Shown here in pieces: positions 17,507 through 26,349 of a stretch of DNA of 64,000 nt. Source of the stretch: Anaerolineae bacterium (GTDB lineage Bacteria; Chloroflexota; Anaerolineae; Aggregatilineales; Phototrophicaceae); contig JAUZRW010000023.1 of NCBI GenBank assembly GCA_030950085.1, forward strand, positions 1-64,000, in the 5' to 3' direction. The position numbers were made by a program, and so were the translations under genes. Position 1 is the first letter of the stretch. Every line of letters starts with the position of its first letter. The notes under the pieces were generated by a model. It was given only the letters and a program-made list of their open reading frames with translations, ran no database searches and was not told where the DNA came from.

Positions 17507-19024
17507 TTAGCTGACAGGTTGCAACATTTCAGATTTTATAGGTAATATGATAAAGAAGGTTGTGCCTTCTCCCGGTGTACTTTCAAACCATAGGCGGCCT
17601 CCATGTGCCTCTGTCAAGTTTTTAGAAATCGGCATTCCCAACCCTGTACCTTCCCCTTGGCTTAAGCCAGTATGGGTCTGCTTAAAGGGGTCAAATACCG
17701 ATGATTGGTCTTCTTTCCGAATGCCGGGACCCGTATCTTGAACTGTGAAGTGCAAGGTATTAGCCTCAGCTTTAGCTGTTACTTTGACAAATCCCTCTTG
17801 TGTGAATTTGCAAGCATTCGATACAACATTTAAGAAAATTTGGGTGAGCCGTTTGCGGTCTCCGCGCATCATCGGCAAATCTGCTGGGATATCCAGTTTG
17901 AGGGCAACAGGTTTCTCGGCAGTGAGAGCCTCACCACTAGCGAGAACTGTATCCAATATTTCGTTGGGATTGATATCGTCTTCAATGAAAAGTGTGAGTG
18001 ACCCTGATTCAATTTTAGACATATCCAGCACATCATTAATCAGACTCAGTAGATGTTGTCCACTAGCAATCACTTTATTGAGTGTTTCAATCTGGCGGTC
18101 AGTCACAGGTCCCATGATGCCGCGCACCACAAATTTGCTAAAATTAATGACAGAGTTGAGGGGTGTCCGCAATTCATGGGACATACTTGCTAAGAATGCA
18201 GACTTCACTTGGTCGGATTGTTCGGCGGTAACACGCGCTTTCTCTGCGACATCAACCTGCGTTTCTAGCTCTCCGACAAGACCATCAAGGCGACTTGCCA
18301 TGCTATTAAATGCGCTGCCGACTTGCGCCGTTTCGTTCAAACCACCTTCAGCAGCACGCGCTGACAAATCACCCGATGCTAAGATAGTTGCAGTATGAGA
18401 CAGCTGCCTGACAGAGCGCACAATGCGTGTCACAATGATAATTGCGGCAACGATAGCGAATAATGTCACAACACCAATAAGTTTTGACACTTGTTGTACT
18501 CGTTCTCGTTGTTTCTCAATCTTAAAGTTAAGCAAGCTGACAACCCTATCGGCGAAATTGAATACCGTGACACTTTGTTGGTCAATTTCAGTCAGGATGG
18601 CTTCTCGGTCATCATCTGAGGCGAGTTGTAAGGTTTCTAAAAGGGCTAAATATTCATCCCATTCAGTGTCCAGTGCATCGAGTTGTAAAAGCACATCTGG
18701 GTCTGCTATTCGGACAATATCCAGTGTGGCATGTCCAAAACGGAGTGCGTCTTCAATTTCACGCGCCCGAGCAATCGCATCATCTAGCAATTGGCTAATA
18801 CCTTCAATATCACGTTCTCCCTCAGCATTGGTAAAACGCCGAGCTAAGGAAGCCAGTAGATACGCATTTGACCGTTGTAAACTGGCAGCATCTGCTTGGC
18901 TGATGCTGCTGTCGGCGGCTTGTATCAAAGTCACATTCAATACTACTTCTACTACCACTAATCCGGTGAGCAGTAACACAATGATATAGAGTTGAATTTG
19001 GAGCGAATTGAAAAAGCGAATCAT
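17507..19024 (-). CDS. Membrane sensor histidine kinase
   Basis: A 505-residue kinase. TM1 is at about 10-32, followed by an extracytoplasmic all-helical region of about 145 residues (four-helix-bundle-like, with no recognisable ligand pocket), and TM2 at about 180-203. Then come HAMP (QLSHTATILASGDLSARA), a short coiled coil, HisKA with SMSHELRTPLNSVINFS (His near 283) and HATPase with N-box NVVSNACKFT, DTGPGI and GEGTGLGMPISK. The ATG overlaps the DUF3068 stop as ATGA, so the two are co-translated. Three receivers follow it. A membrane or wall-stress signal relayed from the DUF3068 protein is possible, but that is inference. Confidence 0.93.
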   Translation of the reverse strand: MIRFFNSLQIQLYIIVLLLTGLVVVEVVLNVTLIQAADSSISQADAASLQRSNAYLLASLARRFTNAEGERDIEGISQLLDDAIARAREIEDALRFGHATLDIVRIADPDVLLQLDALDTEWDEYLALLETLQLASDDDREAILTEIDQQSVTVFNFADRVVSLLNFKIEKQRERVQQVSKLIGVVTLFAIVAAIIIVTRIVRSVRQLSHTATILASGDLSARAAEGGLNETAQVGSAFNSMASRLDGLVGELETQVDVAEKARVTAEQSDQVKSAFLASMSHELRTPLNSVINFSKFVVRGIMGPVTDRQIETLNKVIASGQHLLSLINDVLDMSKIESGSLTLFIEDDINPNEILDTVLASGEALTAEKPVALKLDIPADLPMMRGDRKRLTQIFLNVVSNACKFTQEGFVKVTAKAEANTLHFTVQDTGPGIRKEDQSSVFDPFKQTHTGLSQGEGTGLGMPISKNLTEAHGGRLWFESTPGEGTTFFIILPIKSEMLQPVS

Positions 19025-19923
19025 GCGATAGGTTTACCTTTTGTATTGTTTGTATCATCTTTAAGCAAACCTGGTGAGAAAGCGAGCCCAAGTGCTAATA
19101 CACCAAGTACAAACAAAACCATTGGGATGTAAAGGCTATTCAAACGATAATTATTGAGTAGTGTTTTGACGGCATCAACGCGCTGCACAATATCATCCTG
19201 TTGGCTCGTACTGCCCCAGCGTTGCAAGCCATAAAGCGTTTCACCATCGGCATCAACCACATAATCGCCTTCGCACCAGTCACGATAGCGAACAATTTCA
19301 CCGGTTGTCGGCTCGACCCAATATTCCATCTCAAAGTCGAAACAAACGACTTCTTGTCCCTCTTCAAGCTCCATATCAGAGTAAGATTGGGTATTGGGTA
19401 AGTCACCATAAAAAGCATACAGATAAGTTTTTAGACCAGCGATTTCTTCTTCACGTTGGAATGCCATCGGGAGGCTTTGATAAGTCGAATTGCTGACAAC
19501 ATAAGTTGTTTGTTCGGCGTTCCGTGGAATGAGGTAGTAATCACCCTCATATGAGCCTTCAAGATATTGCCCTGTCGCAGCGTCTACCGTGGCATTGATT
19601 GTAAAATCCCAATCGAGTGCGTTAGTCGAGGCATTATGGACTTCATAATAATCCGTGATATTGACTTGACCTTCTGGGACATCATTTGCCGTTGCCGAAA
19701 TTGTCCGCGTGTTTAGGGTATCTGGGTCATCAGCTAAGGTTGTTCCTTCTGGGAAAGCCCCTGTGTCTTCATCTGCCAAAGAATTCAAACCCAATGTATT
19801 CATTTGCCATGACCAACCATCTTCAAAACGTTGGTCTAGTTGGGTACCGAGTGCAAAGCGCCAAGCCACAGCCGCAATAATTAAGATAATACCGACACCC
19901 GTTAGCATTTGTTGTCTTGTCAT
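19021..19923 (-). CDS. DUF3068 (PorA-like) membrane protein
   Basis: A 300-residue protein with an N-terminal signal anchor (LTGVGIILIIAAVAWRFAL), a large extracytoplasmic beta-rich domain and a C-terminal TM helix (LYIPMVLFVLGVLALGLAF), ending in a short polar tail. The domain has the DUF3068 pattern, with paired YDV/ITDYYEVHNAST strands, FDFEMEYWVEPTTGEIVRYRDW and VDADGETLYGL. The family is best known from Actinobacteria, where one member was described as a porin; the function here is unknown. ATG 19923 with GGGGAAG is preferred over an upstream start that would fall in a repeat. It heads the operon with the kinase and three receivers. Confidence 0.75.
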   Translation of the reverse strand: MTRQQMLTGVGIILIIAAVAWRFALGTQLDQRFEDGWSWQMNTLGLNSLADEDTGAFPEGTTLADDPDTLNTRTISATANDVPEGQVNITDYYEVHNASTNALDWDFTINATVDAATGQYLEGSYEGDYYLIPRNAEQTTYVVSNSTYQSLPMAFQREEEIAGLKTYLYAFYGDLPNTQSYSDMELEEGQEVVCFDFEMEYWVEPTTGEIVRYRDWCEGDYVVDADGETLYGLQRWGSTSQQDDIVQRVDAVKTLLNNYRLNSLYIPMVLFVLGVLALGLAFSPGLLKDDTNNTKGKPIA

Positions 19924-19967
19924 AATCTTCCCCTCTTTAAGAATCTCTCTGAATTTGTAAATCATAA

Positions 19968-20053
19968 GCGCCTTTCGGGGTTTCACTGCGTCTTACACAA
20001 AATGGCAATGTGAGACCGATGTTAAGGTGTTATCGCAGGTAGTTTGTTAAACA
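19968..20053 (+). repeat. Dispersed ~88-bp repeat, copy 1
   Basis: It begins GCGCCTTTCGGGGTTTCAC, contains a TACACAAAATGGCAAT centre flanked by GTCT and AGAC, and ends TATCGCAGG-TAGTTTGTTAAACA. Matching blocks in the same order occur at 20364-20452 and 42774-42863. Confidence 0.7.
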
Positions 20054-20088
20054 CGTAATTGCAGAATCTGGAAAAAACTTAGAAAAAA

Positions 20089-20172
20089 GATGAACCGCCA
20101 AAGCGCCAAGATTTCTATTCAAAACCTTTCTTTGCGCCTTTCACCCTTTGCATCTTTGCGTTACGCATTTTC
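20089..20172. repeat. CGCAAAG/CTTTGCG low-complexity inverted element
   Basis: The left part reads GATGAACCGCCAAAGCGCC-AAG. The right part is a CTTTGCGCC-TTTCACC-CTTTGC-ATCTTTGCG series, roughly the complement of the left. It is the longest member of a degenerate family also seen near 8150-8192 and 9851-9879. Confidence 0.5.
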
Positions 20173-20363
20173 TAAGCACTTATCGAACTCTACAAATGGA
20201 TAATGAGATAAGTTTATGATACAAGCGAATTGATGATAGTAAACTTAAGGTTTGAAATATTAATCATTGCCTACTTTTAATGCTGTGGGTATTTCACAAT
20301 AACGAGAAGAGTGATTAATATATCGTAATAGTTGTATCTGGTTCAATATTCAATGGCAAGTTA

Positions 20364-20452
20364 AGCCGCTTTCGCGGTTTCATCGCGCCTCACACAAAAT
20401 TGCAATCTGAGATAGAGGCTATAAGTTCGCCAAGGATAGTTTGTTAAACAAG
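20364..20452 (+). repeat. Dispersed ~88-bp repeat, copy 2
   Basis: It shares the order GCTTTCGCGGTTTCA - GCG-CTCACACAAAATTGCAAT - GATAGTTTGTTAAACAAG with copies 1 and 3. It lies upstream of the secreted-protein gene at 20625. Confidence 0.7.
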
Positions 20453-20624
20453 ATTAGCTCTGTACGGAAAGTTCCATCACGCAGGATGATAGTGAGAGAA
20501 AGATTACAGAAAAAGCGAGTTTTATAACACAACAGCTTATCATCTTTATGATAGACTATAACATATAATGCACGATGACAGTATCAATGCAACTGTCATT
20601 AATCTGAAATGAGGAGTCACTGAG

Positions 20625-21167
20625 ATGAATAGCCGCCGATTGACCACTGTAATGCTTATTTTTTCGATACTTGTTTTACTTGTCGCCACCGTATCAGCCG
20701 ATATCGTTTTTAGCAATTTCCCTGATAATGGTGTTTATGGGGGCTGGTGTAGCCAAGTCGCACTCGGCTTCAGGATTCCAGAAGAGGATGATTATCGTCT
20801 CAATAGTGTGCAGATATCGCTGCGTCACATACTAGATGATTCGGTCACGTTGCAACTTTTCAGCGATAGAAATGGTCTTCCCAACCAAGCATTGCAAACT
20901 ATTGATACACGCCAAGTTAACAAAGACAATGCCTATACATTTGATGCCAATTCGGGCATAAGGCTCAATGCAGGAGAAACTTACTGGTTGTATATTGATG
21001 CCAGTGCTTGCAATGTCACATGGGATGATATTGGCGAAAGTAATCCAAGCGGTCAATTTTCTATCGTGGGCTACATGCGCTATACGAATGAGTGGGTAGA
21101 TGCCTCAGATGATGGTCGCTTAATGCTCGCCGTTATGATAGATGCCGTTGTCGCAGGTGGCAGCTAA
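20625..21167 (+). CDS. Secreted protein resembling choice-of-anchor R domain
   Basis: A 180-residue protein with a signal peptide (VMLIFSILVLLVATVSA, cleavage near 25). The mature part, with GGWCSQVALGFRI, LNSVQISLRH, VTLQLFSDRNGLPNQALQT, YTFDANSGIRLNAGETYWLYID and a Trp-Asp strand, follows the order of choice-of-anchor R domains: a beta sandwich in secreted proteins whose anchor varies. No C-terminal sorting signal or TM is present, so it is probably released. GAGGAG precedes the ATG. It is the only gene on this transcript, since the terminator at 21209 follows. Confidence 0.65.
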   Translation: MNSRRLTTVMLIFSILVLLVATVSADIVFSNFPDNGVYGGWCSQVALGFRIPEEDDYRLNSVQISLRHILDDSVTLQLFSDRNGLPNQALQTIDTRQVNKDNAYTFDANSGIRLNAGETYWLYIDASACNVTWDDIGESNPSGQFSIVGYMRYTNEWVDASDDGRLMLAVMIDAVVAGGS

Positions 21168-21208
21168 GTACGGAAAATCGTTTTTTCGCAGCATTGTGCC
21201 ACTGAATC

Positions 21209-21245
21209 AAAACAGCCCCACGATGTTCATGAGGCTGCTTGTTTT
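21209..21245. terminator. Bidirectional terminator between convergent genes
   Basis: AAAACAGCC and GGCTG-CTT-GTTTT form a stem with A-run before and T-run after, between the convergent genes ending at 21167 (+) and 21261 (-). Confidence 0.65.
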
Positions 21246-21260
21246 AGTCGGTGAAGAAAC

Positions 21261-22355
21261 TTAGTCGCCAGATTCTTCTGTGGCTTCCATTTCAGGATCC
21301 ATCTCAGCAAGGTCGCCGCTTACAGGGTCAACGCCTGTGTCGATATCACCGTCAACTATCATTTCGAAAATGGCATCCACTTCTTCCCAAATCGCATCGT
21401 CAATATCGGAATCGTGGGAATCGGCAAGACCAACACCACCACCGGCTGCGTCTAGCAGGTAATTGTTACCACCAGGGAATGAGTCCATGTCGCCTTCTGC
21501 AAGGGCAGCAATCATATCATAGACACCTTGGTCAACACGCTTTTGGGCGCTAGAAATGATAAATTCTGAACCATCAACATCACCATTGGAGAAAGTCGTG
21601 ACAAATTCATCTTGGTCAACACCGATGACATAGATACCTTGGCTTGCAGCTTCAGCAATCGCGGCTGAACCTAGAGGACCACCTGCGCCAAAGATGACGG
21701 CTGAACCTTCACCGATGAATTGCTGTGCCAATGAAATACCCTGTGCTTGGTCAACGAAGCTATCGGCATAAGCACCGAGAATGTTTGTGCCAACTTCCCA
21801 ATCGGGGTTCACAAAGAGTGCGCCTTGTTCGTAGCCATTACGGAAACGCTTCACTGCCGGAACGTCAATCCCATAAACACCTGCGATGACTTCTTCATCA
21901 TTAGCATTAGCGACGAGTGCAGCTAAAACGCCTGCCATAAAGCCTGATTGGTCTTCGCGGAATTGAACGCCGACCATATTTGAAGGACCGTCTACCAAGA
22001 ATTGGTCAATACCAATGAAGTAAACATCGGGATTGGCTTCGGCAGCAGCCATTGTCGCATCTTGGATGAGGAAACCAATGCTGACAACCACATCAAAGCC
22101 TTCATCCACACAAGTTTGGATGTTAGCTTCATAGTCCACCTCTGATTCGGTTTCGATGAAGTCATAATCAAGGTCGAAGTCATCTGTTGCGTCAACTGCG
22201 CCTTCATGGGCAAATTGGTTGAATGTGCCATCATTCACACGACCTAAATCGGTCACGAGACAGACGCTTTCAATATCACCCTGAGCGGAGACCAACGGGA
22301 CGACACTCACGATGAGCGCGAACAACACGAGTAAAATAAGTGATTTCTTAGTCAT
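21261..22355 (-). CDS. BMP-family (PnrA-like) substrate-binding protein
   Basis: A 364-residue extracytoplasmic binding protein of the BMP/Med family, which usually binds nucleosides for an ABC importer. It shows a signal peptide (LILLVLFALIVSVVPLVSAQ) without a lipobox Cys. Family stretches are VCLVTDLGRVNDGTFNQFAHEG, VVVSIGFLIQDATMAAA, YFIGIDQF, GVQFREDQSGFMAGVLAALV and VIFGAGGPLGSAAIAEAASQGIYVIGVDQDE. The tail is acidic. The paralogue at 51748-52872 is closely similar but has a lipobox. No ABC permease or ATPase lies next to it, so it either uses a distant transporter or works as a sensor. Confidence 0.88.
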   Translation of the reverse strand: MTKKSLILLVLFALIVSVVPLVSAQGDIESVCLVTDLGRVNDGTFNQFAHEGAVDATDDFDLDYDFIETESEVDYEANIQTCVDEGFDVVVSIGFLIQDATMAAAEANPDVYFIGIDQFLVDGPSNMVGVQFREDQSGFMAGVLAALVANANDEEVIAGVYGIDVPAVKRFRNGYEQGALFVNPDWEVGTNILGAYADSFVDQAQGISLAQQFIGEGSAVIFGAGGPLGSAAIAEAASQGIYVIGVDQDEFVTTFSNGDVDGSEFIISSAQKRVDQGVYDMIAALAEGDMDSFPGGNNYLLDAAGGGVGLADSHDSDIDDAIWEEVDAIFEMIVDGDIDTGVDPVSGDLAEMDPEMEATEESGD

Positions 22356-22550
22356 ATTTACTTCCTTTTGAGGAAAAAAGTTAATTCGGTTTGAAACTGT
22401 TTCGCTTAAAAGGATACTGTGTTTTTTGAATTTTGCAACCTTGTGATTTTAGATTTTCTCTATGATAGCAATAGCATTATATGTAATGAATTGCTAGATT
22501 GCCGTGTCTATAATGAAAACAGACAAATAATCATGACAAATAGGTATCCA

Positions 22551-23279
22551 ATGATGAGCAAACAACAGCAGATATTGGTTGTCGATGACGAACGGACTAT
22601 CCGTGAAGTCGTGCGGCGCTATTTAGAATTAGAAGGCTACAATGTTGCAGAGGCTGAAACAGGGACAAAGGCGTTAGATATGATTCGCGCCGATAACCCC
22701 GATTTGATTGTCTTGGATATTATGCTACCCGGTATTGATGGCTTGGCAATCACGCGCAAGTTGCGTAATCCAGCAGAATTTACGCCAATGAGTGTCAACG
22801 GCGAGATTCCGATTATCTTTCTCACAGCACGCACCGAAGAAATAGACCGCATTACAGGTTTTGAAGTCGGGGGGGATGATTATATTGTCAAGCCATTCAG
22901 TCCGCGTGAATTAGTGGCGCGAGTCAAAGCGGTGTTAAGGCGCAGTTCTATCAGTGCTGGCAATACAGAAAGTCCTATCAACTTTGAACACTTACAGTTA
23001 GACCCGCGCAGTCGGGCTGTTGTTGTCACCAATGAAAATGTCGTATTGACCGCCAAAGAATTCGATTTATTGTGGTTCTTAGCCCGACATCCACGCCAAG
23101 TGTTTAGCCGTTCTCAACTGCTCGATAATGTTTGGGGCTATGAATTTTATGGCGATGAAAGCACAGTGACAGTCCATGTGCGTCGTCTGCGCGAGAAAAT
23201 AGAACCCAATCCGGCGAAGCCGACCTATATTCAAACGGTGTGGGGGATTGGCTACAAATTTGAGGCACCCGAAGCATAG
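22551..23279 (+). CDS. OmpR/PhoB-type response regulator
   Basis: A 242-residue two-domain regulator. The receiver has VVDDERT, acceptor Asp in LIVLDIMLPGIDG, Thr in FLTARTEE and Lys in YIVKPFSPRELVARV. The C-terminal winged helix has VVLTAKEFDLLWFLARHPRQVFSRSQLLDNVWG and VTVHVRRLREKIEPNP...VWGIGYKF. It pairs with the kinase gene starting about 80-100 bp downstream. ATG 22551 is chosen because conserved sequence starts just after it; ATG 22533 and further upstream starts stay in frame, but add nothing typical. Confidence 0.93.
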   Translation: MMSKQQQILVVDDERTIREVVRRYLELEGYNVAEAETGTKALDMIRADNPDLIVLDIMLPGIDGLAITRKLRNPAEFTPMSVNGEIPIIFLTARTEEIDRITGFEVGGDDYIVKPFSPRELVARVKAVLRRSSISAGNTESPINFEHLQLDPRSRAVVVTNENVVLTAKEFDLLWFLARHPRQVFSRSQLLDNVWGYEFYGDESTVTVHVRRLREKIEPNPAKPTYIQTVWGIGYKFEAPEA

Positions 23280-23384
23280 TCGTTTCGATGTCCATAGCCA
23301 TTTTTCCACCTGATTATTATACTCTGCCACGAAGGTTACACACTGGGACAGGAGATTTCATGCTTAAGTGGGTGTTTCGACTGA

Positions 23385-24863
23385 TTGCCGTGGCTGCAAT
23401 TGCAATTATTGGGGGTCAGCGAAGAAGACTTGGATTACTTGCTGATTGCCGATGGTGACTTGATGCAAAAAACACTCCAGCACATCTGCAGAACGTATGG
23501 CAGCATCGAAACCTACCTCATATCAATCGCAGGAGTCGATAGCGCCACGCTTGACCGTGTTAAAAAAATCTACTGGAATAATGCTATGCAACAACGAAAT
23601 CCCTTGCTGACACTGTTGCTTCATCCTTTATCGCTATTGATGGGTAGCCTCATTGTATTTGTATTAGGTGTCCAATTTATCAGTCAGGTCATGATAAATT
23701 TACCGGGCAGTATCACTGAGCAATTGATTATGGCTATGCTGGCAACAGGCATCTTTTTTACTTTGTTATCGTATGGAATCTACAAAGTAGGGATTTTGCA
23801 GCATTTGAAGAGTTTGCGCTGGTTGTTATTGCTGATGGTTTTGTTCACTGTCGGCGTTGTGCTGCTCAATCTATGGTTACTATCGCGTATCATGTTCTTT
23901 GATACCCATTATTTGCCGCTTGTGACGACAATCATGTTCTTTGCCGGCTTAACGGCTGTCAGTTTTGGCTATTTTGTATCACGGGCAATGACAGTACGCC
24001 TCTTTGGTTTGGCGAAAGCAGCAGACAAATTGGCGCAAGGCGATTTAAGCACTCGTTTAGATGTGCGTGGCAATGACGAAATCGCGCTTTTAATTCGCAG
24101 TTTTAATGCCATGGCGCGAGATTTACAAGAAGTTGATATTCAAAAACGGCAATTGGAAAAAACACGGCGCGACCTTGTGGCATGGGTCTCTCATGATTTA
24201 CGAACACCTTTAACGTCAATGCGCGTGATGATGGAGGCGCTTGCAGATGGTGTCATTACTGATGATGAGACTCAAAGCCGCTACATTAAAACAACCCTCA
24301 ATGAGATTGAACACCTCAGCCGCTTGATTCAAGATTTGTTTGAGATGGCACGATTAGATGTCGGGCATCTGGAATTGGATTATGCCCAGACTCCGATAGC
24401 GGATTTAATTAGCGATACGATTGGTGGATTGATGCCCAAGGCACAGCGCAAGAATATCCTATTAACAGGTCATGTCGAAGATGATATTGACCTTGTGCAG
24501 GTTGCGCCCGATAAGATTCAGCGCGTTCTCAAAAACTTGATTGATAATGCCATTCAATACTCGCCCACAGGTGAAAGAGTTGTCGTTACAGCTTACCGTA
24601 AAGATAACGACTGCATCCAAGTTGATATTCACAATACGGGGGTGCATATTGCCAAAGATGTGCTGCCCAATCTGTTCGACAGTTTTTATCGTGGCGAACA
24701 ATCACGGGCAAATACCGACAACGAACGCGGTACAGGCTTAGGTTTAGCGATTGCACGCGGATTTATTCAGGCACATGGCGGCGAAATCTGGGTCGAGAGT
24801 CTGCCACAATCAGGCACAACCTTCAGCTTTACTGTTCCAGAAAGGCAGCATCAGGACACTTAA
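23385..24863 (+). CDS. Sensor histidine kinase with an anomalous 5' end
   Basis: The 492-residue open frame has TM helices at about 76-100, 112-135, 146-172 and 180-203. HAMP (AAADKLAQGDLSTRLDV), HisKA (LVAWVSHDLRTPLTSMRVMMEAL) and HATPase (NLIDNAIQYS, ERGTGLGLAIARGF) follow. It is partnered with the OmpR-type regulator upstream. The first ~65 residues (GVSEEDLDYLL..., RTYGSIETYLISIAGVDSATLDRVKK) look like the C-terminus of a Y_phosphatase3 tyrosine phosphatase, not like a kinase. In another frame, ATG 23360 with AGGAG upstream encodes MLKWVFRLIAVAAIAIIGG and then dies. Removing one G from the GGGGG at 23411-23415 joins that start to this frame. The real start is thus unresolved; TTG 23385 has no ribosome site. 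Confidence 0.85.
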   Translation: MPWLQLQLLGVSEEDLDYLLIADGDLMQKTLQHICRTYGSIETYLISIAGVDSATLDRVKKIYWNNAMQQRNPLLTLLLHPLSLLMGSLIVFVLGVQFISQVMINLPGSITEQLIMAMLATGIFFTLLSYGIYKVGILQHLKSLRWLLLLMVLFTVGVVLLNLWLLSRIMFFDTHYLPLVTTIMFFAGLTAVSFGYFVSRAMTVRLFGLAKAADKLAQGDLSTRLDVRGNDEIALLIRSFNAMARDLQEVDIQKRQLEKTRRDLVAWVSHDLRTPLTSMRVMMEALADGVITDDETQSRYIKTTLNEIEHLSRLIQDLFEMARLDVGHLELDYAQTPIADLISDTIGGLMPKAQRKNILLTGHVEDDIDLVQVAPDKIQRVLKNLIDNAIQYSPTGERVVVTAYRKDNDCIQVDIHNTGVHIAKDVLPNLFDSFYRGEQSRANTDNERGTGLGLAIARGFIQAHGGEIWVESLPQSGTTFSFTVPERQHQDT

Positions 24864-24878
24864 GAAGTGCTTGCTGGC

Positions 24879-24896
24879 TTTGCTATCTTTAGCAAA
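24879..24896. terminator. Small hairpin between convergent genes
   Basis: TTTGCTA-TCTT-TAGCAAA is a 7-bp stem with a 4-nt loop, located in the 39-bp gap between the kinase stop and the MFS stop. It is plausible as a short bidirectional terminator. Confidence 0.4.
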
Positions 24897-24902
24897 AGGT
24901 CA

Positions 24903-26180
24903 TTATGCAACTATATCTTTGGCTTTGCGAGGATTTTTCACTAGCATAGCACCCGTCCCTGCAATCGCAGATAGCGCCACACCGAGCCATAACGCTGGTG
25001 CGTAGCCGCCGAAATAATCAAAACTGATGCCCAAGATAACGGGTCCTGCGGCGGAACTTGCGACCATCGCCGTGATGACAAAGCCGCGTATTGAACCTTG
25101 ATATTTACGCCCGAAGAGATTCGCCCAAACAGCGCCATCGAAAACCGCACCGCCACCCATGACTAAGCCAAAACCTAGTGCATAGACATAAATTAAATAT
25201 TGGTTGGTCATATAATTGATGGTAATCATCGCCACGATTAGGGCGACAAGTTGTATCGCCATCACGACACCGGGGCGTAGCTTATCGACCAAGATGCCAA
25301 AACCAATCGACGCGCCTGCCATAATCAACGTAATCATCGAGTAGGTTGTTGCTGCGGTGGCTGCCGAATGTCCAAGTTCATTAAAAATAGAAATCTGATG
25401 AATGATGATGCCTGTTCCCCATGCTGGCGAAATGAGCCGCCCAAATAGTAGAACCCAAAAAGTCGATGTTCTCATCGCTTCACGTAATGTCCACCCTGTA
25501 ATTTCGGCTTCTTGCGTTTCTGATTTCTGATTCCTGACATCGCCATCTGGTAATAGACCATATTCTTCGGGTTTGTTTCGCATCAATACCCATGTCAGTG
25601 GAATCACAACCACGGCGACACCGATACCCAAGACAAGCCACATATGCCGCCAGCCGTAAATTTGCAATTGACTTTGTAACCAAGGGATATAGACCGCTTG
25701 GAATAACGCGAAGGCGACAAGGGATAGGCTCATCATGCGCCCCCGTAAACGCTGAAACCACTCTGCCATAACTGTTGTGTTGACCAATGACAGTGCGCCT
25801 TGTCCAAAGCCACGAATGGCAATGAAGCCGATGAGCAACGAGATGGGTCCCATCACAAATGACATCATCACCAAAGCAAGAGTGAAGCAGATGCCGATGA
25901 TGACACCCATTTTACGATTACCTTGACGGTCAATTTGTAGACCAATCCATGTTAACGCCAGTGAACCGCCAAAAGTCCCTGCGCCATATAAGGAAGAAAC
26001 CATCGTGCGACTGAGACCAAAATCATCAATGAAGTAATCGAAAAAAAGCGAAACGGTGAAACTCTGACCGGGCGATGTCGCTACCCAGCCGATTGTGGCA
26101 ACAAGCCAAACAATCCATCCATAATGAATCGGGGATAATGAAACAATGCGGCTATGTCGGGCAATATTTGGAGTGGTCAT
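24903..26180 (-). CDS. MFS transporter (OxlT/monocarboxylate-type), first of two
   Basis: A 425-residue carrier with 12 predicted helices. It starts after a short cytoplasmic arm with HYGWIVWLVATIGWVATSPGQSFTVSLFFDYFIDDFG, a start shared by oxalate/formate antiporter-like and monocarboxylate-type MFS proteins. The loop LQIDRQGNRKMG is the MFS motif A between helices 2 and 3, and FGILVDKLRPGVVM is the equivalent in the second half. The substrate is unknown. It is related to the next gene upstream (26350-27570) on the same strand, with 169 bp between. Confidence 0.85.
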   Translation of the reverse strand: MTTPNIARHSRIVSLSPIHYGWIVWLVATIGWVATSPGQSFTVSLFFDYFIDDFGLSRTMVSSLYGAGTFGGSLALTWIGLQIDRQGNRKMGVIIGICFTLALVMMSFVMGPISLLIGFIAIRGFGQGALSLVNTTVMAEWFQRLRGRMMSLSLVAFALFQAVYIPWLQSQLQIYGWRHMWLVLGIGVAVVVIPLTWVLMRNKPEEYGLLPDGDVRNQKSETQEAEITGWTLREAMRTSTFWVLLFGRLISPAWGTGIIIHQISIFNELGHSAATAATTYSMITLIMAGASIGFGILVDKLRPGVVMAIQLVALIVAMITINYMTNQYLIYVYALGFGLVMGGGAVFDGAVWANLFGRKYQGSIRGFVITAMVASSAAGPVILGISFDYFGGYAPALWLGVALSAIAGTGAMLVKNPRKAKDIVA

Positions 26181-26349
26181 TAAATTCCTTGTACGAAACG
26201 GTTAAACACCCCCTTATTAAATCAGAGGTCAGGAGTCCGTTTATAACCAATTTGTTAATTAATCATTCGCGTTACGCCGTTGCCGATTTATCAAACTTTT
26301 CGGTATAGTCGCTCTATTCTTCTGATGACCTGTACTGCTGTAATGCCAG

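Larger units (their letters stand above)
19924..20624. other. Divergent intergenic region with two copies of a ~88-bp repeat
   Basis: About 700 bp lie between the DUF3068 gene (minus) and the secreted-protein gene (plus). They contain repeat copies 1 and 2 (about 19968-20053 and 20364-20452) and the CGCAAAG-type element at 20089-20172, with A+T-rich filler. Promoters for both genes must lie here, but I cannot pick them with confidence. No gene is seen. Confidence 0.6.

Noticed and set aside
18423-18989. 188-codon plus-strand frame opposite the histidine kinase
   Set aside because: It is a shadow of a well-supported kinase with HAMP, HisKA and ATPase motifs.
21251-21553. Plus-strand frame opposite the end of the BMP protein
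   Set aside because: Gln/Arg-rich shadow frame, no domain, overlapping a strong gene.
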